A model generated the notes under the pieces. The model did no database searches and was not told the origin of the DNA. It worked only from the letters and a program-made list of their open reading frames with translations. The translations under genes and the position numbers were made by a program. Shown piece by piece: positions 10,918 through 19,049 of a stretch of DNA of 29,808 nt. The DNA lies in the NCBI GenBank assembly GCA_000697335.1, contig JNEM01015374.1, positions 1 through 29,808 on the forward strand, in the 5' to 3' direction. This DNA comes from Conidiobolus incongruus B7586. Lineage: Eukaryota; Entomophthoromycota; Entomophthoromycetes; Entomophthorales; Conidiobolaceae. Numbering within the stretch: the stretch's first letter is position 1; each line of letters starts with the position of its first letter.

Positions 10918-11550
10918 ATGACTCTCAAACGCCTAACTAAGATTGCTATTCCTTATTATACCATTTATACTCATGTTTATCAATTGGCCAAAGCCATCAA
11001 AGAAGGTGCTGAAAGAATTCCTAATGTCAAAGTCACTCTCTACCGTATTCCTGAAACTTTACCCAAGGAAGTTTTAGAAAAGATTCATGCTGCTCCTCAA
11101 ACTGAAGACCCCGAAATCACTGCTGAAATCTTGTCTCAAGCTGATGGCTTCCTCATCGGTTACCCTACTCGTTTCGGTTCCTTCCCCGCCCAAGTCAAGA
11201 CTTTCATCGATTCTCTTGGTGGTCTGTGGGCCTCTAAAGCTCTCTATGGTAAATTTGCTGGTACATTCGTTTCAACTGCCTCCCAACGTGGTGGTCAAGA
11301 AACTACTCACTCAGCTTTGATCAACTGGCTTGCCCACAATGCCATCACTTACGTTCCTTTGGGTTATGCTTCCGATCACTTGAACAATGATCAAGATATT
11401 TTAGGCGGATCTCCCTATGGTGCTAGCACCATTGCTGGTTCTAGTGGAGCTCGCCAACCCAACGAAAAAGAATTAGAAACTGCTCATATTCAAGGTGAAA
11501 GCTTTGCCAAGTTGGCTTCTGCTTATGTCAAAGATACCAACTCCCAATGA
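10918..11550 (+). CDS. WrbA/Pst2-type NAD(P)H:quinone oxidoreductase, copy 3
   Basis: Encodes 210 residues from the ATG at 10,918. That start gives exactly the length of copies 1, 2 and 4, and the 17 residues that could be added upstream have no counterpart in them. It has no intron. The FMN loop reads PYYTIYTH. The conserved loop QHGGQETTH is changed to QRGGQETTH and the following Leu to Ser; both changes are unique to this copy and near the presumed active site, so activity may differ. Its 5' end (CGCCTAACTAAGATTGC) matches copy 2, the next part matches copy 1, and from 11,053 on it matches copy 2 again, a clear mosaic. The C-terminus (KLASAYVKDTNSQ) is also its own. Confidence 0.95.
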   Translation: MTLKRLTKIAIPYYTIYTHVYQLAKAIKEGAERIPNVKVTLYRIPETLPKEVLEKIHAAPQTEDPEITAEILSQADGFLIGYPTRFGSFPAQVKTFIDSLGGLWASKALYGKFAGTFVSTASQRGGQETTHSALINWLAHNAITYVPLGYASDHLNNDQDILGGSPYGASTIAGSSGARQPNEKELETAHIQGESFAKLASAYVKDTNSQ

Positions 11551-12040
11551 ATATCATATAAAGTGTAATTACTAACAAGACTAGTTAAATTGTAAATTTT
11601 TTTATTATAATTGCTTCAATTTTAATTTTTTGGATTTATTAAAAAATTTATTCAATAAGCTACTATTTTTGTAATATTCTATATTTTATATTTTATAAAA
11701 TAGCTGTAAATTTTCTTTAATAATCCTTGACTTAGAAAGTAAACTTCAGATTTATTTCTTTGATATTAGATAAAATATAATTTTTATAAAAGAATTCATT
11801 TTAATTGGTATTAATGAATAATTAATAATAGTTACTTGATAATACTTCAGCCTTTCAATATATTTTAATTGATTTTAATTATCAATTGGTTTAAGTATAT
11901 GATATTAGAGTTTACAATATTTATTACCTTGAATTTGAAATAATGGGAAATTTTTTAATTTCTGATTTTTCAAACATATTATTAGTTTGAAATAAATAAA
12001 TATATACAAAGTTAATAGGAAATTATATATATATATATAT
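11551..12040. other. AT-rich spacer
   Basis: About 490 bp between copy 3 and the mariner relic, ending in an (AT)n run at about 12,025-12,040 into which the transposon inserted at a TA. I see no gene. Confidence 0.6.
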
Positions 12041-12042
12041 TA

Positions 12043-13122
12043 GTTTTTTTGATTAAAAAATTAACTTTTTAAAATTGGTTGTTTAATTTAATTATGTTTA
12101 AATTAAATAATAATTATCAAAAGTTTTTTATTTTAGTATTAGTAAAACTTAACTATAAACTCTTTAAAATTATTTAAAATTTATAAATAACTTTTGGTAA
12201 TAAAGTATTATCTAAATTAACAATTTATTACTAGGTAAATTACTTTAAAATTAAAAGAGAAACTATTTAAAACCTGTTAAAATCTAGAAAATTAACTTTA
12301 ACTGTTACTTTTTCAATTATAAATAGAGTGAAAAAATATATTAAAAAGCACTTTTTTATTTTAGCTAAAGAATTATCTAAGCACTTTAATATTAGTTTTA
12401 CAAGTATTTTATATATTTTAAAATTTAAACTAAAATTAATAAATAAAAATATAAAATAAGTACCTTATAATTTAACTAAAGTTTAAAAAAAAGCTAGAGT
12501 AATTATTGTTAAATAAAACTTATTAAAATATTATTAGAAGCTTAAACTTTTATAGTAAATAATTATAATTGATGAATCTTAAATTTTTATGTATAATCTT
12601 TTATTAAAACATAAATTAAAATGCTAGATTAAGTTAAATTAACCCCCTTTATAAATCCCTTTAAATAAATATTTTATTAATAAGTGAATATTAATTATTG
12701 TAATAGATTATAATAATATATACTATTTTTATTTAGTTTTTGATAAAAAATTAATTAATAATAAAATTTATATTGCTTTTTTAAATAAAAGTATTTTTAA
12801 TTAGTATTCTCAATATAATTTAAAAAAACTTATTATTTTGTATGATAATTGTAAAATATATAAATCTAAAGCTATAAAAAACTTTCTAATTAAAAATAAC
12901 TGGAAAAAACTACTACATCTAGTATATTCTTTTGATTATAACCTATGTGATTATAATTACTTTAAGCAATTAAAAAACTAGCTTGTAAGAAAGAAAATTT
13001 CTACAGGAAAATTTAATTGGTTTGTAAAACATTAAATTTTAGTCTTTAATAAAAAAAACTATTTTTTAGGTGTTAGAAGTTTGTTAAAAGTATAGCAAAA
13101 AGTTATTAATAATAAAAAAAAC
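12043..13122 (+). mobile_element. mariner-type DNA transposon relic, nearly full length
   Basis: A 1,080 bp element flanked by TA on both sides (12,041-12,042 and 13,123-13,124). The left end reads GTTTTTTTGATT and the right end, reverse-complemented, GTTTTTTTTATT, giving short terminal inverted repeats. The interior is one decayed transposase frame (listed separately). Size, TA target site and D34D transposase place it in the mariner group of Tc1/mariner transposons, which move by cut and paste. A second copy in opposite orientation lies at 1-378. Confidence 0.85.
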
Positions 13123-13128
13123 TATTAA
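12121..13128 (+). pseudogene. mariner transposase pseudogene (D34D type)
   Basis: One reading frame can be followed for about 336 codons, close to the 345 of mariner transposases, with no frameshift seen. The catalytic triad is visible in that frame: D at 12,571 (DES), D at 12,844 (LYDNC) and D at 12,949 (YSFDYNLCDYNYF), with 90 and then exactly 34 residues between them. Other family landmarks are VPYNLTK near 12,460 and QKVINN near the end. The frame is broken by more than a dozen stop codons. Several stand where the family has Trp: before VPYNLT, after DES, and before QKV. Trp codons changed to TAG or TAA mean G-to-A transitions, in line with AT-directed decay or a RIP-like process. The frame runs through the right terminal repeat and stops at the flanking TA, an unusually compact 3' end. 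Confidence 0.85.
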
Positions 13129-14452
13129 ATTTATATTATATATTTATTTTTATATATCATATATTCAAATGTTTATTTATTTTTAATTGTAAAAAATACC
13201 CATTATTAAAAATACAGAGTAATAATTTAAATTCAACTAAAATCCATAGAATTATTAATATCAATGATTATAAAATGTGTTGTATTTCAAAATTAATCAT
13301 CTCTTCTAGTTTGATAGCTAAACCAATATTATTTCTATTTTAAGCTGGCTTTGTCAGTTTATAATTGAAGGATACTCTTTGTTCTCTTTATTTTCTTTAT
13401 TAGATTTTATCCAAATCCCATATCATTCATTGATTCAATTATTTAAACCCAACAGTAAGTTTTTAAACCTACAGTCCTAATATGTTAAAGAGCAGGATTA
13501 ATAAATAATTTACTAAATTATATTTTGAGTACTTTTCTAACTACCATCTTTATTTATAAAACTTAATATAAAACACAACAAATGATCTTTTTCTACTTCA
13601 AATAAATGACTAATTATTTAAAATAGCTTTTCTTTAATTAAAAGCGTATAAAAAGATCAAATATGTTAGATAGAATACTGATTTATAATTAAAATAGGTT
13701 ATTTATTGAATCATAAAATATAATATTAAAGTGTTTAAAAAATAAAACTAAAATTTCATCTATATTGTATTTCAAAGCATATTCCTTTTTTTACAGTATT
13801 GATCATAATGAAAAATATACAATACACTTTGATTCTTCCGAGTTATTTAGCTCATGATATGGATATAGTAAAATTGATTATGATTTTATTATAACCATAA
13901 GTCAACTCAGAGTATATCATATTTTTGTATTTAACAATATGAAATACAAAAACATGAACTTATAATAACAATTACACATAATCATATTAGTTGAAAATCC
14001 TTTCAATATAATTCGAAATTAGAGTAATTAGTAGCTATTGAAAATATAAAAATCATTCTTGTTGTATTTAATAATCAATACAATTAAATTCAATGTTTAA
14101 ACTTATGACAAATATTTAATATTGACAGTATTTAAATTGAAAAATAACTTTATAAAATGAATATGATTTCAATTGATTATATTGGAGCTTTCAAATTTTT
14201 GCCAAGTAAATAAAATAGTTGATTATATGTCATCTTTAACAAATAATTCGCAATTATTGGCATTTAATACATAATTGATTATTTCAAATCCAAAGATTAA
14301 TAATAAAATATTAACATCTGGCCCTAAATTTATTAATTTAGTATTATTAAATTATTTAATGTCTCTAAATTAAATAGTAAAAACAAGTTTATAACACCCT
14401 GAGTTGTTGGATTTCTAATCTTCAACAAAAATTTTTAATCAAATTTTTTTAT
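13125..14452. other. AT-rich spacer
   Basis: About 1.3 kb between the mariner relic and the upstream element of copy 4. Slightly less AT-rich patches (13,300-13,480) have no open frame or RNA fold that I can recognise. Confidence 0.6.
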
Positions 14453-14477
14453 TATTTCCTAAAATGTAAATGAGCTT
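14453..14477 (+). promoter_or_regulatory. shared upstream element of the reductase array, copy 4
   Basis: TATTTCC, TAAAAT, GTAAATGAGCTT; 207 bp before the ATG. It keeps the AGCTT tail seen in copies 1 and 2 and the TAAAAT centre of copy 3. Confidence 0.4.
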
Positions 14478-14576
14478 TATTAATAATTAATTTAATCAAA
14501 CTATTTAATTTCAAGTATCACAACAATATTGAAATATTATTAATTTAAATGGCTTATTGTTAAGTTATTCAGAGAA

Positions 14577-14584
14577 TATATATA
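14577..14584 (+). promoter_or_regulatory. TATA box, copy 4
   Basis: TATATATA, 83 bp before the ATG. Confidence 0.45.
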
Positions 14585-14659
14585 CCATGATGCTGTATTA
14601 GCTATTGGTATCAATTACATTATATTCTATTTCATTCCTCATATCGTATTAAAACCAAA

Positions 14660-15292
14660 ATGACTAACACTCGCACTACCAAGATCGCCATCCCCTACTA
14701 CACTACCTACACACATGTCTATCAGTTGGCCAAAGCCATTAAGGAAGGTGCTCAAAGGATTCCTAATGTCGAAGTCACTCTCTACCGTATTCCTGAAACT
14801 TTACCCAAGGAAGTTTTAGAAAAGATTCATGCTGCTCCTCAAACTGAAGACCCCGAAATCACTGCTGAAATCTTGTCTCAAGCTGATGGCTTCCTCTTCG
14901 GTTTCCCCACTCGTTTCGGTTCCTTCCCCGCCCAAGTCAAGACTTTCATCGATTCTCTTGGTGGTCTGTGGGCCTCTAAAGCTCTCTATGGTAAATTTGC
15001 TGGTACATTCGTTTCAACTGCCTCCCAACATGGTGGTCAAGAAACCACTCACTTAGCTTTGATCAACTGGTTCGCCCACAATGCCATCAACTATGTTCCT
15101 TTAGGTTATGCTTCTTCACACGTTGGTGAAGACAAAGAAATTTTAGGCGGATCTCCCTATGGCGCCAGTACTATTGCAGGTAGTGATGGATCTCGCCAAC
15201 CCAACGAAAAGGAATTAGAAACTGCTCGTATTCAAGGTGAAAGATTTGCTAAGATTGTTTCTACCTATGTCAAGGGTACTGATTCTCAATAA
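14660..15292 (+). CDS. WrbA/Pst2-type NAD(P)H:quinone oxidoreductase, copy 4
   Basis: Encodes 210 residues without an intron and differs from copy 1 at only three residues (P6T, I80F, E208D). At DNA level the first 75 nt differ from copy 1 at 15 positions, 14 of them silent, while the remaining 558 nt differ at about 9. The divergent 5' codons (TAC TAC ACT ACC, ACA CAT) match the more distant copy 5 instead. Copy 4 therefore looks like an older gene whose body was overwritten by gene conversion. PTRFG, GGLWAS, GGQETT and GGSPYGAST are kept; the FMN loop is PYYTTYTH. Predicted to reduce quinones with NAD(P)H via FMN, as the family does. Confidence 0.95.
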   Translation: MTNTRTTKIAIPYYTTYTHVYQLAKAIKEGAQRIPNVEVTLYRIPETLPKEVLEKIHAAPQTEDPEITAEILSQADGFLFGFPTRFGSFPAQVKTFIDSLGGLWASKALYGKFAGTFVSTASQHGGQETTHLALINWFAHNAINYVPLGYASSHVGEDKEILGGSPYGASTIAGSDGSRQPNEKELETARIQGERFAKIVSTYVKGTDSQ

Positions 15293-16019
15293 TTAAAATT
15301 AAAATAATATTTAAATAAAACTCCTTTTAAAATAATTTATTGGTTTGTGAATAATTTTTTATTCTACAATTATGATTCATAGTTAATAATGACTAAAATA
15401 ATATATCAATGAATACCATCCTATCACAGTTATTAAATTTATTTTAAATTAATATCAATGTAACGAAATTAAAATAATTTTATTGATTTCATATTAACAT
15501 AAATATATGATTTTGTTATAAAAATAGATAGAAAATGTGTTTTATGTTAATGTCCTAATTCTTATTATGATTAAATTCCTAAATATATAAAATAATTAAT
15601 ATTTATCATAATTTGAACGTATCAAATTGACTAATGATGAATCTGAAAATATTTTTTACCAAGCTCAACAATATGAGCACAAAATTTTTAATTGATGAAT
15701 AGAACAAGATTTTTCAAAGAGATTTAAAGTATGAGATTGGCAAAACTGTTATAGAGTTGTAAAAGTATGATATTATTTCCATATTGGAAAATAAAATTGA
15801 GTTTGTTAGATATAATAAGATAAATTATTGACAATAATTTCTTGCAATCGGAATAAAATCCAGATTAATCATTACATCATTTTATTGCTGTTGATTATTA
15901 GTTTTGGGTTTATTAATAATTAGATTACAACAAAGAGCATATAAGGTAATCAAAATCAAGTTTATGTAGATAATATTTAATTTATAATAATCCAATCATT
16001 TCAAATTAGATTATTTAGG
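15293..16019. other. AT-rich spacer between copies 4 and 5
   Basis: About 730 bp with no gene. It contains a further sequence related to the array's upstream element but with a 5 nt centre, TATTTCC-ATATT-GGAAAA, at 15,774-15,791. Confidence 0.55.
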
Positions 16020-16045
16020 TATTTTCTCGATTTGGAAATCAGCAA
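16020..16045 (+). promoter_or_regulatory. shared upstream element of the reductase array, copy 5
   Basis: TATTTTC, TCGATTT, GGAAATCAGCAA; 204 bp before the ATG. The centre is one base longer than in the other four, but GGAAATCAGC is identical to copy 2. Confidence 0.35.
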
Positions 16046-16142
16046 ATTTCTCATTAAACTGATACAAATTTAAATTTGATTGGAATAAATTCAATATCTC
16101 AGTATATTAATAATATACTGGATTATGGATGGCTTGTAGAAA

Positions 16143-16151
16143 TATATATAT
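16143..16151 (+). promoter_or_regulatory. TATA box, copy 5
   Basis: TATATATAT, 81 bp before the ATG at 16,224. This supports 16,224 as the start; the open frame upstream of it contains no ATG. Confidence 0.45.
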
Positions 16152-16223
16152 TACATTGTGGTTGATCCAGAAATAATCAATTATCTATTAACTAATTATT
16201 TATTTGAATTTCGAAAAAGAAAA

Positions 16224-16976
16224 ATGGCTCAAATTCGTCCAGCTCAAATTTATATTCCTTACTACACTACCTATACACATGTGTACCAATTGGCTAAGGC
16301 TATTAAAGAAGGTGCTGAACAAATCCCTAATGTCGAAGTTACTCTCTTCAGAATCCCCGAAACATTACCCCAAGAAGTCCTCGAAAAGATGCATGCTGCT
16401 CCTCCTACCAATGATCCTGAAATCACTCCTGATCTCTTAACTAAGGCCGATGGTATTTTGTTTGGTTTCCCTACCCGTTTCGGATCTCTCCCTGCTCAGC
16501 TTAAAACTTTCCTTGATGCTTGCGGTGGTCTCTGGGCTAGCGGCGCTCTCAGAAACAAATTTGCAGGCACATTCATCTCGACAGGGAGTCAGCATGGAGG
16601 TCAAGAAACCACCCACTTGGCAATGATTAACTGGTTCGCTCACAATGGCATGGTTTACTCTCCTTTGGGCTATGCCAGTGAGCATATTAGCGAAGCTGAA
16701 GAATTGATTGGAGGATCCCCATACGGTGCCAGTGTAATTGCTGGAGCAAATGGACAGCGTCAACCCTCGGAAAAGGAATTAAAAATTGCTCATGCTCAAG
16801 GTAAAATGTTTGCTGAATTGGTTTCTAAGTATGTTAAAGGAACTGTTGATATTGTTCAAGCTCCTGAAGCTAGAGAAACGATTCAATCTTTTCAAAATAA
16901 TGGAAAGATTAGTACAAAAGCCTACAAGTCCAAATCTAACAATATTTTGAAGAAATTAATTAAATTATTGAATTAA
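16224..16976 (+). CDS. WrbA/Pst2-type quinone oxidoreductase with C-terminal basic tail, copy 5
   Basis: Encodes 250 residues without an intron: a full 207-residue reductase domain plus a 43-residue tail absent from copies 1-4. It is the most diverged copy and closest to the general family: GGLWASGAL (not SKAL), STGSQHGG and AHNGM resemble bacterial WrbA and fungal Pst2 more closely. The FMN loop is PYYTTYTH. The tail contains a polar stretch and ends in a Lys/Leu-rich segment (KKLIKLLN) that could form a cationic amphipathic helix. Pst2-family proteins of yeasts sit at plasma-membrane eisosomes, so a membrane-contact role for the tail is plausible but only inferred. It lacks the Cys residues of a typical lipid-anchored tail. 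Probably the ancestral-type member of the array, since it takes little part in the gene conversion linking copies 1-4. Confidence 0.95.
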   Translation: MAQIRPAQIYIPYYTTYTHVYQLAKAIKEGAEQIPNVEVTLFRIPETLPQEVLEKMHAAPPTNDPEITPDLLTKADGILFGFPTRFGSLPAQLKTFLDACGGLWASGALRNKFAGTFISTGSQHGGQETTHLAMINWFAHNGMVYSPLGYASEHISEAEELIGGSPYGASVIAGANGQRQPSEKELKIAHAQGKMFAELVSKYVKGTVDIVQAPEARETIQSFQNNGKISTKAYKSKSNNILKKLIKLLN

Positions 16977-17364
16977 TATTTTTACTCATACTGTATAATA
17001 AAAAAATAATTTAGCAATTAGGTTTTATTATATATTTTTAGTATAACTTAATACTTTATAATTTTAAATTTTTAATTACTTTATTAATAAAAAATTATCC
17101 AAACCTGTTTCAATTTTCTCAGTATTAACTTTAGTTTTGACAATATATACATGAAAAAAACAATTTAATAATATTTATCACTTGCTATTATTACAACAAT
17201 TTTGCAATTAATTTATTATTCATTGCTAAAACTGCAATAATATTCTCAACACTTCAGGGTTCAAATTCCCCAATCCCATAAAATTATACCAAATACAAAA
17301 TATATATAGATTAATTCAATGTAAGTCAAAGAGAACAAAACTAAATTATTGATATTTAAAATTA
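16977..17364. other. AT-rich spacer
   Basis: About 390 bp holding the 3' end of copy 5 and the promoter of the next gene. GGGTTCAAATTCCC at 17,257-17,270 resembles a tRNA B box, but no tRNA can be folded around it. Confidence 0.55.
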
Positions 17365-17980
17365 ATGGAAAATAAAGAAATATCCAATCCTAATACATCA
17401 TTTGCTTCTACACACAATAATCCTGTTACTGTCTCAGTGCCAAAAGAACCTAATTCTAATAACAAAAAGTTGAAAATCCCCCAATTTGTATTACTACAAG
17501 AGCCAATAACAAACACATTTCAGCATCCCCAAGTTCTATTCGTATTTGAGGAGGAAACGGTACCGGATTCCATATCCAAAGAAAACTGTATAATTATCGA
17601 TTTTGACGAAAACTGTCAAGAAATAATTGATACTAGGAACTATTCCCCCTATTTTTATTTACATAATGCTAAATTGATAGATAATCATCCGTTTACGCCT
17701 AATAGCAAAACTTCAGGTAATTCTGGGCAAAGCTCGAATGACGATAAGGATACGACGCTGTTGATCGAGGGGGTGTTTTCAAAGTAAATCATTGTATAAT
17801 GAAATATAATGTTTTAACAATATTAACTAATGATTTAGGAATTCACAACAATTGATTAAAGAGAGTAACTTGATAGAATTGATGGAGAATGAGAACAAGT
17901 CAACAGTTCAATTATTGGACGAATTGGAGAGAGAGCTTTCGATTAGTTATGATCAGTTTAATCAATATTTAAATCGTTAA
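17365..17980 (+). CDS. unknown 186-residue protein, two exons
   Basis: Exon 1 is 17,365-17,783 and exon 2 is 17,839-17,980. The 55 nt intron has a GTAAAT donor, a TTAACTAAT branch-like site and a TTTAG acceptor. Splicing keeps the frame, giving 561 nt in all. Without splicing the frame stops four bases into the intron. The product is not recognised. Its N-terminal 45 residues are Asn/Pro/Ser-rich and probably disordered. Residues about 47-110 look folded, with alternating hydrophobic strands (FVLLQEP, VLFVFEEE, CIIIDFDEN, YFYLHNAKLI). Residues about 112-130 are a Ser/Asn/Asp linker, and the exon 2 part (LIKESNLIELMENENK, LLDELERELSI) is likely helical. The branch-site match, clean splice and ordinary codon use support a real gene; the function is unknown. 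Confidence 0.7.
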
Positions 17981-18441
17981 TATTTTATTAATAAATTGTA
18001 TTGTTGTTTGAGTGTTTAAATTGAATTTGGGTAAGTTATGGGTATTATTGAGTTTATCTAGAGCAACACTTCATGATATCGAATTAAGCTCGGCTTCTAT
18101 GTGTGGTACTCTTCATTATAATGGCTCTTGAATGAGCTCTTAAACTTAATGTGCACTCATTTTTATAAATCTAACTATGATTGTATCCATTTAACACCAT
18201 TAATTCCTTAATACTACATTGTTAATGTATTTATACATATAATTTTTATAAAAAATTCAATTACTAGTATTATATTAATTCAATACATAACTTCTATAAA
18301 AAAGGTATATATCCATATTACTATTTCAAATGATAATATTTAAATAATTAATATTTAAGTTTTGCAATCAACTATAATATTTCCAGAATATAAACGATAT
18401 TACAATGATTAAAATATCTGTCCTACACTTTATTTCACCAA
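17981..18441. other. intergenic region between convergent genes
   Basis: About 460 bp. The patch at roughly 18,041-18,160 is richer in GC than the rest but has no open frame. No RNA gene is recognised. Confidence 0.5.
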
Positions 18442-19000
18442 TTAAATCACATCCATCAACAAAGGAAAATGATTAAATTTACACTTCTGTTTGAATATCA
18501 ATTGGGTAAATTCTGAAAACTCTTTCAACTCCTTGACATTACTCTGTATTTCATACCAATTCATATTCCCCTGCTGAATACTCTTTAAATTGGATAAAGT
18601 ACTAAAATAATAAAATTAATTTATAATATTTCAGTGTTGAATATGTTAGATTACTTCTATTTCTTTAACTAGTGAATCATTACCAATGATCGACATTTCA
18701 TCATCAAATCTGATCAAATCATCTAAAAACAAGATTAATAAAAAATTTCAACAACATATAATTAATATATTACTATTATTAATACACAACTTTAAACCAA
18801 ACAAAAATTCATTCATAATTAAATCAAATTTGACAGAATTTAATTTCACAATGGTTTCTAATATATCGATAATTTTGTAGAGTTGAGATTTTGTTGAATA
18901 AATCTAATTTAGAATTAGTTTAATAATTTTAAAATATAATAAATTTTGAGTTAAATTTACCAATTTTAATTTATTAAATGACACCCTGGATAATTCAATA
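18442..19000 (-). CDS. unidentified spliced gene, 5' end unresolved
   Basis: On the minus strand at least four exons can be chained: 19,000-18,961, 18,903-18,774, 18,722-18,655 and 18,582-18,442. They are separated by introns with GTAAAT, GTAATA and GTAATC donors and AG acceptors. The translated pieces include ELSRVSFNKLKL, YKIIDILETIVKLNS, NDLIRFDDEMSIIGN and NWYEIQSNVKELKEF, ending LLMDVI at a TAA (18,444-18,442). The last intron needs a downstream acceptor (AAAG) to stay in frame, so that junction is doubtful. No start codon is found. It is either a separate gene or the 3' part of the gene at 19,050-19,734. No domain is recognised; the product is mainly helical in composition. Confidence 0.4.
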
Positions 19001-19049
19001 CTAAAATAACTCTATTAATACTATAATAAAATAATTGCATTAAAATAAA

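Noticed and set aside
16158-16223. Longer N-terminus for reductase copy 5
   Set aside because: The upstream extension begins at GTG, contains no ATG and lies next to the TATA box.
16437-16763. 108-codon open frame antisense to reductase copy 5
   Set aside because: It lies inside a clearly coding gene on the other strand and mirrors its codon pattern; no signals support it.
17257-17270. tRNA B-box-like sequence GGGTTCAAATTCCC
   Set aside because: The flanks form only a weak T stem and no acceptor or anticodon arm; there is no tRNA here and no clear SINE.
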